Assembly: GCF_036226525.1 (NCBI RefSeq)
Contig: NZ_CP108487.1
Location: 1,426,001-1,490,000, forward strand
Length of the DNA: 64,000 nt
Source of the DNA: Kribbella sp. NBC_01245
GTDB taxonomy: Bacteria > Actinomycetota > Actinomycetes > Propionibacteriales > Kribbellaceae
Direction: 5' to 3'
The position numbers and the translations under genes are program-made. Shown here one piece after another: positions 17,584-27,478 of this stretch (positions are counted from its first letter, which is position 1; each line of letters begins with the position of its first letter). Under the pieces are notes generated by a model. The model did not search any database. It was not told the origin of the DNA and saw nothing but the letters and a program-made list of their open reading frames with translations.

Positions 17584-17978
17584 GCAAGCCTGTCGTCCTG
17601 TTCGTCTGCGTGCACAACGCCGGCCGGTCCCAGATGGCCGCCGGATGGCTGCGGCACCTGGCCGGCGACGCCGTCGAGGTCCGGTCCGCCGGCTCCGCGC
17701 CTCGTGACCAGATCAACCCGACCGCCGTCGAGGCGATGCGGGAGGTCGGTATCGACATCACGGGCGCCATCCCGCAACTACTCGAGTACGACACCGCTCG
17801 CACTAGCGACGTCATCGTCACGATGGGCTGCGGGGACGCGTGCCCGATCTTTCCTGGCAAGCGGTACGAAGACTGGGAGCTCACCGACCCCGCAGGACAG
17901 TCGATCGAGGTCGTACGTCAGGTGCGCGACGAGATCCGCGGTCGCGTCGAGAAACTCGTCGGCGAACTCCAGGTCTAG
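17580..17978 (+). CDS. arsC: Arsenate reductase, LMW-PTP type
   Basis: A 132-aa single-domain enzyme with P-loop FVCVHNAGRSQMAAGW and the same VTMGCGDACPIFPGKRYEDWE block as the larger paralogue two genes upstream. It begins at GTG 17580 in a 4-nt overlap with the aquaporin gene and ends the operon, overlapping the convergent DinB-like gene by 4 nt. In actinobacteria such short ArsC forms commonly work with mycothiol/mycoredoxin; the electron donor here is inferred. Confidence 0.92.
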   Translation: MSKPVVLFVCVHNAGRSQMAAGWLRHLAGDAVEVRSAGSAPRDQINPTAVEAMREVGIDITGAIPQLLEYDTARTSDVIVTMGCGDACPIFPGKRYEDWELTDPAGQSIEVVRQVRDEIRGRVEKLVGELQV

Positions 17979-18505
17979 TCCGTCAGGGTGAGTTGGCGGC
18001 GGTGGAAGTCGTAGTGCTGGGTGGGGAAGTGGTAGACGTCGGCCAGCGTCATGTAGTCCTTGAAGAACGGGTCCCAGCGAGTCGGGTAGTGCATGCCGCG
18101 TTCGAGGTCCGCGTCGGTCTCGGCGTCGAGCCGCTGATGCAGTTTGGCGATGACGTGGTCGAACATCACCGTCATGCGGTTCGGAGTCAGGGTGTTGCCG
18201 CCGAAGTAGGAGCCGAGGAAGTTCACGGCATCGAACGGCTTTGTCCCGGCATTCAGTAGTCGCGCGAAGACGCGGCTGAAGACGCGAGGCAGCCGGCCGA
18301 AGACGCGAACCAGCGTTAGCAGGGCCCGGATGATCAGGTACCCCAGCAGCATGTGGAAGAGCAGTTGCCGATTGTTCCAACGGGTGCCGTTGGACGGCCG
18401 GCGCAGACTGGCTTTGTCGGCTCCCGCCACCAACTGGCGGAAGTCATTCCGGGCACGCTCTAGCTCGTCGTGGATCAGCGCCCTGTCCATAACTTCATAG
18501 TCCAC
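17975..18505 (-). CDS. DinB-superfamily protein
   Basis: A 176-aa four-helix protein. The metal-ligand histidines of the DinB fold are in place: LLFHMLLG in helix 2, FDHVIAKLH in helix 3 and HFPTQHYDFHRRQL at the end. A hydrophobic insertion (LIIRALLTLVRVF) follows the first histidine, as in the DinB_2 subgroup. Some relatives are thiol-dependent S-transferases (mycothiol or bacillithiol), but the activity of this one is unknown. Its stop overlaps that of the convergent arsC gene. Confidence 0.8.
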   Translation of the reverse strand: MDYEVMDRALIHDELERARNDFRQLVAGADKASLRRPSNGTRWNNRQLLFHMLLGYLIIRALLTLVRVFGRLPRVFSRVFARLLNAGTKPFDAVNFLGSYFGGNTLTPNRMTVMFDHVIAKLHQRLDAETDADLERGMHYPTRWDPFFKDYMTLADVYHFPTQHYDFHRRQLTLTD

Positions 18506-18529
18506 GGCTTCCAGAGAGCAACCAACAGT

Positions 18530-18886
18530 TCAGTCGGTTGTTGCTTCGGCGATGGACCGGGGCGCACGTACCTGGGTGAAGTGGAGGTTGCCGGCGGGCA
18601 TCATCCAGGTCATGACGTTGACGTCCAGGCGGCCGGCCCGCACGGCCGGGTCGCCTTCGGCGTGAGCTCGGGCGGTCGCTTGGTCCACCGACCAGATGGA
18701 GAAGCCGCGGAAGCGCTCGTCGTCCTGGTCCATGAGTGGGCCGCGAGCCAGGACCAGGCCGCGATCCTGCAGGGCGGCGCCGTACGCCAGGTGCCGGTCC
18801 TGGAGCTCGGCCGCCTGGTCGTCCGTCATGTCGGGCGCGTCCGGCCGCAACGTCAACATGATCACGGTGTAGCGGTCGAATCGCAT
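18530..18886 (-). CDS. YciI-like protein
   Basis: A small 118-aa ferredoxin-fold protein of the YciI type. The pattern YTVIMLTLRPDAPDMTDDQAAELQDRHLAY, followed by LVLARGPLMDQ and FSIWSVDQATARAHAEGDPAVRAGR, matches the family strands and the segment around the conserved His and Asp. Enzymatic activity in the family is poorly known. It reads away from pta and is probably monocistronic or cotranscribed with the DinB-like gene 24 nt downstream. Confidence 0.8.
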   Translation of the reverse strand: MRFDRYTVIMLTLRPDAPDMTDDQAAELQDRHLAYGAALQDRGLVLARGPLMDQDDERFRGFSIWSVDQATARAHAEGDPAVRAGRLDVNVMTWMMPAGNLHFTQVRAPRSIAEATTD

Positions 18887-18947
18887 GTTCCGAAACCTAC
18901 TCGGCCGGACCGCACGAGTGTCCTGCGGACCTGGTTAGGGTTCGGTT

Positions 18948-21029
18948 ATGGGTAACAGCGTTTACGTCGCTTCGGTGGAGGGCTATACCGGCAAGTCGAC
19001 GGTCGCTCTCGGGCTACTCCAGCAGTTGTCCCGGCGAGTGGAGCGGGTGGGGGTGTTCCGGCCGATCGTGCGCGCCGACTTGGCCGGCCACGGCGGCCGG
19101 GACTACGTGCTGGACCTGCTCACGGCGCACGACGCCGTCCCGCTGGCGTACGACGACTGTGTCGGGGTGTCGTACGACCAGGTGCACGCGGATCCCGAGG
19201 CCGCGCTCGACGAGATCGTACGTCGGTACCACGCCGTGGCGGACCGGGTCGACGCCGTACTCGTCGTCGGCAGCGACTACACCGATATCGGCACGCCGAC
19301 GGAGTTCTCCTACAACGCGAAGATCGCGGCGAACCTCGGCGCTCCGGTGTTGCTCGTGCTGAACGGTTTCGCCCGGACGCCACAAGACTTGCGGGCGATC
19401 ACCGACATGGCCGTCGCCGAGTTGCAGGCGAACCACGGATCACTGTTCGCCGTGATCGCGAACCGGGTCGGCAAAGACGAGCTCGAGTCGGCCGTGGCCG
19501 CGTTGAAGTCGGTGGACGTACCGGCGTTCGCGCTGCCGGAGGAGCCGCTGCTGAGCCAGCCGTCGGTCGCCGACCTGCTGGGCCCGATCGACGGCCGGCT
19601 GCTCAGCGGCGACCCGCAGCTGCTGTCGCGGGAGGTGACCGGCCTGATGGTCGCGGCGATGACCATCCCGAATGTGCTCGACCGGCTGTTCGAGGGCGCG
19701 GCCGTCGTCACTGCCGGGGACCGACCCGAGGTGGTGCTCGGTGTGCTGATGGCGCACGCCTCGCGGACCTTCCCGCAGATCTCGGCGATCGTGCTCAACG
19801 GTGGCTTCACCCTGCCGGCCCAGGTGCAACGGCTGATTGAGGGGCTCGGCGTCACCTTGCCGGTCGTCGAGACCGATCTCGGCACGCAGGCGACTTCGGC
19901 CGCGCTCACCGCCGTACGAGGGCGGCTGACCAAGGAATCGCCGCGCAAGGTGGACACGGCGCTCGCATTGTTCGACCGGTACGTCGACGGCCGCGCGCTG
20001 CTGGATCAGCTCGCGGTGGCGCGCAGTACGGCGGTCACCCCGTTGATGTTCGAGCACCAGCTGCTCGACCGGGCCGTTGCCGACCGCAAGCACATCGTGT
20101 TGCCGGAGGGCGAGGAGGAGCGGATCCTTCGGGCCGCCGACATGCTGCTGCGTCGTGGGGTTGCGGAGCTCACGTTGCTGGGCGACCCGATCGCGATCAG
20201 TGCGAAGGCGGCCGCCATCGGCGTGGACGTCGCCGCGGCACGGATCATCAACCCGGACGATGACGAGTTGGCGGAGCGGTTCGCCGCGGAGTACCACCGG
20301 TTGCGCCAGCATCGTGGCGTCGATCTCGACCGGGCCCGGGAGTTGGTCAAGGACGTCTCGTACTTCGGCACGATGATGGTCCAGCTCGGACTGGCCGACG
20401 GCATGGTGTCGGGTGCCGTCCACACCACCGCGCACACGATCCGGCCGGCGCTCGAGGTGGTCAAGACGGTGCCGGACGTGTCCGTGGTCTCGTCGGTATT
20501 CTTCATGTGCCTGCAGCACCAGGTCCTGGTGTACGGCGATTGCGCGGTCAACCCCGACCCGACCGCCGAGCAACTGGCCGATATCGCGATCTCCTCGGCG
20601 GCGACGGCGCTGGCCTTCGGCGTCGAACCGCGGGTCGCGATGTTGTCGTACTCGACCGGTTCGTCCGGCACCGGGACCGACGTACAGAAGGTGTCGGAGG
20701 CGACCGCGATCGTCCGTGAACGTGCGCCACAGCTGCTCGTCGAGGGGCCGATCCAGTACGACGCCGCGATCGACAGTGCCGTCGCGAGGACGAAACTGCC
20801 GGGATCACCGGTGGCCGGCCGGGCGACGGTCTTCATCTTTCCCGACCTCAATACCGGCAACAACACGTACAAGGCGGTGCAGCGCTCAGCCAACGCCGTC
20901 GCGGTCGGTCCGGTCCTGCAGGGTCTGCGGAAACCGGTCAACGACCTGTCGCGCGGCGCGACCGTACGCGACATCGTGAACACGGTCGCGATCACGGCGA
21001 TCCAGGCTCAGCAGGGGGAGAGGCGATGA
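18948..21029 (+). CDS. pta: Phosphate acetyltransferase
   Basis: This 693-aa protein has the long, three-part Pta architecture. The N-terminal P-loop domain of the BioD/AAA_26 type carries VEGYTGKSTVALGLLQ. A central DRTGG-like domain spans about residues 215-330. The catalytic PTA_PTB domain runs from about residue 365 to the end, starting at LLDRAVADRKHIVLPEGEEERILRAA and including YSTGSSGTG. It interconverts acetyl-CoA and acetyl phosphate. The stop overlaps the ackA start by 4 nt (ATGA), so the pair forms the classical acetate pathway operon. The neighbours suggest induction under oxygen limitation. Confidence 0.95.
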   Translation: MGNSVYVASVEGYTGKSTVALGLLQQLSRRVERVGVFRPIVRADLAGHGGRDYVLDLLTAHDAVPLAYDDCVGVSYDQVHADPEAALDEIVRRYHAVADRVDAVLVVGSDYTDIGTPTEFSYNAKIAANLGAPVLLVLNGFARTPQDLRAITDMAVAELQANHGSLFAVIANRVGKDELESAVAALKSVDVPAFALPEEPLLSQPSVADLLGPIDGRLLSGDPQLLSREVTGLMVAAMTIPNVLDRLFEGAAVVTAGDRPEVVLGVLMAHASRTFPQISAIVLNGGFTLPAQVQRLIEGLGVTLPVVETDLGTQATSAALTAVRGRLTKESPRKVDTALALFDRYVDGRALLDQLAVARSTAVTPLMFEHQLLDRAVADRKHIVLPEGEEERILRAADMLLRRGVAELTLLGDPIAISAKAAAIGVDVAAARIINPDDDELAERFAAEYHRLRQHRGVDLDRARELVKDVSYFGTMMVQLGLADGMVSGAVHTTAHTIRPALEVVKTVPDVSVVSSVFFMCLQHQVLVYGDCAVNPDPTAEQLADIAISSAATALAFGVEPRVAMLSYSTGSSGTGTDVQKVSEATAIVRERAPQLLVEGPIQYDAAIDSAVARTKLPGSPVAGRATVFIFPDLNTGNNTYKAVQRSANAVAVGPVLQGLRKPVNDLSRGATVRDIVNTVAITAIQAQQGERR

Positions 21030-22219
21030 GCGACTACGTTCTAGTGATCAATGCGGGGTCGTCCTCTCTGAAGTACAGCCTCGTTGACGGCGTCTCGGGG
21101 GAGGCGGTGGCGAGCGGTCTCGTCGAGCGCATCGGTGAGTCGCAGGGGCACCAAGTGCACCGCGGGCCGGACGGCGAGTCCAATGGCGAGCTGTCGATCG
21201 CCATGCACGAGGATGCGCTGCGGGCGGCGATCGACGCGTTCGGGACGTACGGGCCCTCGCTCGACGACGTCGACATCGCGGCCGTCGGTCATCGCGTGGT
21301 GCATGGGGGTTCGCGCTTCGCGGCGCCGGTCCTCGTGGATGACGCGTTGGTTGCCGAGGTCACCGATCTGGTGCCGCTGGCGCCGTTGCACAATCCGGCG
21401 AATCTCGAGGGGATCGAGGTCGCGCGGCGGCTCTTTCCGGACTTGCCGCACGTCGCGGTTTTCGACACGGCTTTCCACCAGACTCTTCCGCCACACGCGT
21501 ACACCTACGCCGTGCCGTCGGAGTGGCTGGAGGAGTACGGGATTCGCCGGTACGGCTTCCACGGCACGTCGCACGCGTTCGTCTCGGGGCAGGCGGCCCG
21601 GCTGCTCGGGCACGATCCGGCCGACGTGAACCTGATCGTGCTGCATCTCGGCAACGGGTGTTCCGCGACCGCCGTACGAGGTGGTGAGTCAGTGGACACG
21701 TCGATGGGCCTGACGCCGCTGGAAGGTCTGGTGATGGGGACACGGTCCGGCGACCTGGACCCGGCCATCCAGACGCACCTGGTGAGGGAGCTCGGATGGT
21801 CGGTCGACAAGATCGATCACGCCCTGAACCATGACTCTGGGTTGAAGGGCCTGACCGGCGACAACGACTTCCGCGAGCTGTCCCGTCGGCAGGCGGCCGG
21901 CGATGAGCGGGCACAACTGGCGTTTGAGGTGTACTGCTACCGGATCAAGAAGTACGTCGGCGCGTACTACGCCGTCCTGGGCAGGGTGGACGCGATCGTC
22001 TTCACAGCAGGCGTGGGGGAGCACTCCGCCGAGGTCCGCGCGGCGTCGCTCCAAGGTCTCGATCGGCTCGGCATCCAGGTCGACCCCGACCGCAACACCG
22101 CGCCCTCCAGCACTGCCCGTTCCGTCTCGACCGACGACAGCTCCGTGGCCGTACTCGTCATCCCCACCAACGAGGAATGGCAGATCGCCCGCGAGACACT
22201 CGCCGTCATCCGCCCCTGA
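21026..22219 (+). CDS. ackA: Acetate kinase
   Basis: A 397-aa protein with the acetate kinase signature at the start (VLVINAGSSSLKYSL), the second signature YGFHGTSHAFVSGQAA, the phosphate loop HLGNGCSATAVRGG, and GVGEHSAEVRAA near the end. It makes ATP and acetate from acetyl phosphate, or runs in reverse. It is translationally coupled to pta. It allows substrate-level ATP formation when respiration is limited, which fits the neighbouring stress genes. Confidence 0.95.
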   Translation: MSDYVLVINAGSSSLKYSLVDGVSGEAVASGLVERIGESQGHQVHRGPDGESNGELSIAMHEDALRAAIDAFGTYGPSLDDVDIAAVGHRVVHGGSRFAAPVLVDDALVAEVTDLVPLAPLHNPANLEGIEVARRLFPDLPHVAVFDTAFHQTLPPHAYTYAVPSEWLEEYGIRRYGFHGTSHAFVSGQAARLLGHDPADVNLIVLHLGNGCSATAVRGGESVDTSMGLTPLEGLVMGTRSGDLDPAIQTHLVRELGWSVDKIDHALNHDSGLKGLTGDNDFRELSRRQAAGDERAQLAFEVYCYRIKKYVGAYYAVLGRVDAIVFTAGVGEHSAEVRAASLQGLDRLGIQVDPDRNTAPSSTARSVSTDDSSVAVLVIPTNEEWQIARETLAVIRP

Positions 22220-22239
22220 CCACGCCCATCCCCGGACTT

Positions 22240-22253
22240 GGGCAAAAGTGCCC
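22240..22253. promoter_or_regulatory. Small dyad upstream of the DUF1876 gene
   Basis: GGGCA-AAAG-TGCCC is a 5-bp inverted repeat with a 4-nt spacer, 20 nt after ackA and 86 nt before the next start. It has the size and GGG/CCC edges of a DosR box but matches that consensus poorly, so it may be another operator or part of a weak ackA terminator. Confidence 0.3.
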
Positions 22254-22339
22254 TGCCCGCAGATCGTAAGTCCCTCCCCAACGGGACTCGAAGGGGTCAG
22301 GATGAGAAGAGCGGAATCTCCTTCGAGAAGGTGAGTGCG

Positions 22340-22615
22340 ATGACGGCGACAAGACAGTGGAAGGTCGACATCTTCATCGACGAGCACGAAGACCAGCGAT
22401 TCACGCGGGCTGAGGCACGGTTGCAGACCAACGACCCGACCCATCTGGTCGGCCACGGAGAAGCCCATCGGCATCCCCGGGACGTCGAGGTCGCCGAGAT
22501 CGGTGATGAGCTGGCCGCGGCGCGGGCCTTGGCGAACCTGTCCCATCTGTTGGTGGACGCGGCGACCAAGAACATCGAAGCCATCGCGAGCCGCCGGACG
22601 GCGCCCCGCCCCTGA
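22340..22615 (+). CDS. DUF1876 protein (Rv1738/Rv2632c-like)
   Basis: A 91-aa protein with the DUF1876 pattern: KWKVDIF-like opening (QWKVDIFIDEHEDQRFTRAEA), a central DVEVAEIGDELAAARALANL helix and a C-terminal helix. Mycobacterial relatives are strongly induced in hypoxia and dormancy, and the Rv1738 structure resembles ribosome-hibernation factors. The start is placed at ATG 22340, nine bases after an AGAAGG; GTG 22331 is also possible. Its place between ackA and a zinc alcohol dehydrogenase supports a dormancy or redox-stress setting. Confidence 0.85.
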   Translation: MTATRQWKVDIFIDEHEDQRFTRAEARLQTNDPTHLVGHGEAHRHPRDVEVAEIGDELAAARALANLSHLLVDAATKNIEAIASRRTAPRP

Positions 22616-22715
22616 GCGGTGGTGGCAGCCGACCAGCAGCGTGACGGTGGCGAAGGTCTTGTCCTGGGCTGGCTTCGGTCAGGTACGGCGATGCGGCAGA
22701 CGAGTCAGACCGCGC

Positions 22716-22766
22716 CGGGGCCTCGGCGGACGGCCATGCGGACGTGCACGTCCACGCGAGGCCCCG
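22716..22766. promoter_or_regulatory. Large inverted repeat enclosing a palindrome, upstream of the alcohol dehydrogenase gene
   Basis: CGGGGCCTCG (22716-22725) is repeated inverted as CGAGGCCCCG (22757-22766). The enclosed segment contains the perfect 14-bp palindrome GGACGTGCACGTCC (22740-22753). It may be a terminator for the DUF1876 transcript, an operator region, or both. Confidence 0.55.
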
Positions 22767-22801
22767 AAATGGCCCGCTTTGCCGAAATTGGGTCGTCGTG
22801 T

Positions 22802-22815
22802 GGACGTGCGCGTCC
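22802..22815. promoter_or_regulatory. Second copy of the GGACGTGC-type palindrome
   Basis: GGACGTGCGCGTCC differs from the palindrome at 22740-22753 by one base. The two copies are 62 nt apart, and this one ends 23 nt before the alcohol dehydrogenase start. Paired near-identical dyads of this size are typical of a dimeric regulator such as a response regulator. Confidence 0.55.
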
Positions 22816-22838
22816 GCTGTTTCTGAGATGGTCGGGGG

Positions 22839-23855
22839 ATGAGTGAGCGGATGGCGGCGTGGGCGGTGGAGCGGCCTGGGCCGATTGACGGGAGGCCGTT
22901 GCGGCTGGTCCAGCGGGCGGTGCCGGAGGCGGGGGCCGGCGAGGTGCTTGTCAGCGTGCTCGCCTGCGGTGTCTGCCGGACGGACCTGCACCTATGCGAA
23001 GGCGACCTGGCGCCACGCCGACCCGGAGTCGTACCCGGCCATCAGGTGGTGGGGGAGGTGGTCGCGCTTGGGCCGGGTGCGGAGCGGTTCGCGTTGGGTG
23101 AGCGGGTCGGGATCGCCTGGTTGCGCGGCACCTGCGGGAGCTGCGAGTTCTGCCGGCGCGGAGCGGAGAACCTTTGCCCGCGGTCGACGTACACGGGATG
23201 GGATGCCGACGGCGGCTTCGCCGAGTACGCCGTTGTGCCGCAGGACTACGCCTACCGATTGCCCGGCGACCAGGCTCCCGAGGCGCTCGCTCCGTTGCTC
23301 TGCGCGGGCATCATCGGCTACCGCGCCCTGGTGCGCTCCAACCTCCCGCCAGGCGGACGCCTCGGGCTGTACGGCTTCGGCTCGAGCGCGCATCTGACCG
23401 CACAACTGGCAGCCGCCCAGGGAGCCGAGGTCTACGTGATGACGCGTGGCGAGGCCAACCAGCGGCTGGCCCGGGAGCTCGCGGTCGCCTACGTCGGTGC
23501 TGCGCAGGACACTCCGCCCGTACAGCTGGACTCGGCGATCGTCTTCGCGCCGGCGGGCGAGCTCGTGCCGCTCGCCCTGCAAGCGCTGAAGCCTGGCGGG
23601 ACCGTCGCGGTGGCGGGGATCCACCTCAGCGATGTCCCGACGTTGAACTACGACCGCGACCTCTTCCGCGAGCGCGATCTGCGCAGCGTCACGGCGAACA
23701 CTCGAAGCGACGGTGAGAACCTCTTCCGGCTGACGAGCCGACTGCCGGTCGTCGCTCACACCACCGTCGTACCGTTCGGGCAGGTCGATCGGGCGTTGGC
23801 CGATCTGGCCCATGGCCGCGCGTCCGGCTCCCTAGTGGCAACGCGGGTCAGCTGA
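22839..23855 (+). CDS. Zinc-dependent alcohol dehydrogenase (AdhA-like)
   Basis: A 338-aa medium-chain dehydrogenase. Catalytic zinc ligands are in ACGVCRTDLH (Cys) and PGHQVVGEVV (His). The four-cysteine structural zinc lobe reads CGSCEFCRRGAENLC. The nucleotide fold is GLYGFGSSAH rather than the usual GxGxxG. It most likely reduces acetaldehyde or another aldehyde with NAD(P)H, an electron sink consistent with the pta-ackA neighbours. ATG 22839 is used, but the ribosome-binding site is tight against it and GTG 22843 or ATG 22851 are possible starts. The 3' end overlaps the convergent pseudokinase gene by 8 nt. Confidence 0.88.
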   Translation: MSERMAAWAVERPGPIDGRPLRLVQRAVPEAGAGEVLVSVLACGVCRTDLHLCEGDLAPRRPGVVPGHQVVGEVVALGPGAERFALGERVGIAWLRGTCGSCEFCRRGAENLCPRSTYTGWDADGGFAEYAVVPQDYAYRLPGDQAPEALAPLLCAGIIGYRALVRSNLPPGGRLGLYGFGSSAHLTAQLAAAQGAEVYVMTRGEANQRLARELAVAYVGAAQDTPPVQLDSAIVFAPAGELVPLALQALKPGGTVAVAGIHLSDVPTLNYDRDLFRERDLRSVTANTRSDGENLFRLTSRLPVVAHTTVVPFGQVDRALADLAHGRASGSLVATRVS

Positions 23856-24756
23856 CTTGCAGGTCAGCCGCAGTGGCGTCCGCTTCCCAGCGGGCTAGGT
23901 CGGAGGCGGAGACGAGGCCGGTGACGTGGCCTGCCGCATCAACAACGGGGACGACGGCGCAGTGCGAGCGGGCGAGGATCGCCGAGAGCTCGTTGGCGGG
24001 TGTGTCCTCGGAGACGGTGACGATATGGGTGTCCATCACTTCCCGGGTACGACGAGCGGTCAGCTGCAGTGGGGCGTTTGCCGGTTCTGCCGAGACCAGC
24101 TGCTGCCGCAGGGGCGATTCGTCCGGACGGAAAGGCGCGAGTGCCTCGGCTAATTCCACTGCCGCGTTGCACGGCCGCCGTACGACCCGCTGAAGGCGAC
24201 GGCTGCTTCGGGTACTCGCCAGGGCCGCGTCGAGTATGCGGCGCAACGCTCTGGTGTCGTGGTGGGCCAGCTGGCCGGTCGTGGCGACTCCGGCGGAGGT
24301 TCGCAGACAGAGGCCGAGGAGCTTCACGACTCCCGAATCACTCCAGACGATCGACCCGCCTTCGATGCGGCCGTGGTAGAGGCCGGCGGCGTGCGCGGTC
24401 GCGAGTGCTTCCGCGGCCTCGGCAATGAGTTCTACCGCCGTGTCGGTGGTCAGCAGGCCACGTTCGTCCAGTTCGGCGAGGCTCCTGCCCGTCACCCATT
24501 CCGTCGCGATGAACCCTGCCTCGGGGACGAGATCCAGCACCTCGACAAGCCGGTCGTCGGTGAGCCGGCTCAATCTGCGAACGGCGTCGGACTGCCGACG
24601 GGCTTCCGCTCGTGATGTCGGGAGAAAGTGGATGGCGACGGGCCGGTTGAGGAGCTCATCCCTAGCCTGCCAGCTCCGGTTGGATCCGCCGAGCGGCCGC
24701 TCCAACCGGTATCGGCCGTCCAGCGGTTCCTCACCGCGGTCCTCACCTTGATCCAT
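23848..24756 (-). CDS. Pseudokinase fused to a CBS domain
   Basis: In this 302-aa protein, residues about 15-220 follow a Ser/Thr protein kinase fold (GRYRLERPLGG, GFIATEWVTGRSLAEL). The catalytic residues are gone: the VAIK lysine is His43, the HRD motif is HGR (128-130) and DFG is replaced by LLGL (146-149). It should not phosphorylate. Residues about 241-302 are one CBS repeat (MDTHIVTVSEDTPANELSAI), which normally binds adenine nucleotides in pairs, so dimerisation is likely. ATG 24756 is chosen because the fold begins right after it. Next to pta, ackA and adh it looks like an energy-charge sensor; that is inference. Confidence 0.78.
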   Translation of the reverse strand: MDQGEDRGEEPLDGRYRLERPLGGSNRSWQARDELLNRPVAIHFLPTSRAEARRQSDAVRRLSRLTDDRLVEVLDLVPEAGFIATEWVTGRSLAELDERGLLTTDTAVELIAEAAEALATAHAAGLYHGRIEGGSIVWSDSGVVKLLGLCLRTSAGVATTGQLAHHDTRALRRILDAALASTRSSRRLQRVVRRPCNAAVELAEALAPFRPDESPLRQQLVSAEPANAPLQLTARRTREVMDTHIVTVSEDTPANELSAILARSHCAVVPVVDAAGHVTGLVSASDLARWEADATAADLQVS

Positions 24757-24975
24757 CTCTGCCCGCCCGCTTCGTCCCTGCCAGCCAAACCGCGTCAAAG
24801 CCCTGCCGGGCTGACGATGTGCCCGGCAACAACCCTCTTCAATCCCAGTACCACTTAGCGCCCGATCGAAACAGGACGACAAGACAGACGTGCCTCCCAA
24901 ACTTGTCGTGCTCTAGCATCGGGGCATGTCCGGATCGGGTCGTGTCACGCCGCGGGCTACAGCGAGGACTCATAA

Positions 24976-25560
24976 GTGAAGAACCGCAAACGAGTTGCCG
25001 CCCTGGTCGTCGCCGTGGCGATTGGGGTGGCTGGGTGTGGGGGTGAGGCTGGGGACGGCTCGGTGGCGGGTGGGGGGCCGAGTGGGTCGGCCGTCTCGCA
25101 GGGGCAGTTCAATGAGGCGGATGTTGAGTTTGCGAGCCATTTGATCGCGCACCAGCAGCAGGCGGTGCAGCTGGCGAATATGGCCGCGAGGCGTGCGACT
25201 ACGCCGGCGGTTAAGAAGCTCGCCATGGCGATCAAGGCCGGTCAAACGCGGGAGATCCAGCTGATGTCCGGTTGGCTGAAGGCGTGGGGAAAGCCCCTTC
25301 CTGCCACCGGTCACGGGAGCCACGGGACGCCGCTGCCGGGGAAGCTGACCGAGGACGAGATGTCGGCGCTCGGCCGGACCGACGGGCCTGAGTTCGACCG
25401 GCTGTGGACGCGGATGATGATCAAGCATCACAAGGGCGCGATCACCATGGCGAAGACCCAACGCACCACCGGCAAGAACGAGGCAGCGGTCGCGTTGGCC
25501 AAGAAGATCGAAACCGCCCAGACGCGTGAAGTCGCGACCCTGCAGCGGATGCCGAAGTGA
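24976..25560 (+). CDS. DUF305 lipoprotein
   Basis: GTG 24976 starts a 194-aa protein with a lipoprotein signal peptide ending at VAGC and a Gly/Ser-rich linker. The DUF305 domain has its two characteristic histidine clusters: FASHLIAHQQQAVQLANMA and MMIKHHKGAITMAKTQ. The repeated helix-turn-helix with His/Met residues suggests metal binding; some family members are linked to copper handling. It is anchored outside the membrane. It converges with the aldo/keto reductase gene, leaving 8 nt between stops. Confidence 0.85.
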   Translation: MKNRKRVAALVVAVAIGVAGCGGEAGDGSVAGGGPSGSAVSQGQFNEADVEFASHLIAHQQQAVQLANMAARRATTPAVKKLAMAIKAGQTREIQLMSGWLKAWGKPLPATGHGSHGTPLPGKLTEDEMSALGRTDGPEFDRLWTRMMIKHHKGAITMAKTQRTTGKNEAAVALAKKIETAQTREVATLQRMPK

Positions 25561-25568
25561 CGTAACTA

Positions 25569-27343
<1,775 letters not shown>

Positions 27344-27478
27344 CAGGTTCCTTCCATCGATTCATCGGACTCTCTCCCCATCAAAGCCCGGTCGTAGCGA
27401 TCCGGGGAGGACCCGTCGTGCCAGGTAGTGGCATTACCCCTTAACCAAGTCGGCCGTCGGCTAGGGCAGAGTGTGCGG

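Noticed and set aside
22240..22253. DosR box before the DUF1876 gene
   Set aside because: The dyad matches the published DosR consensus at only about half of the positions, so I list it only as a dyad.
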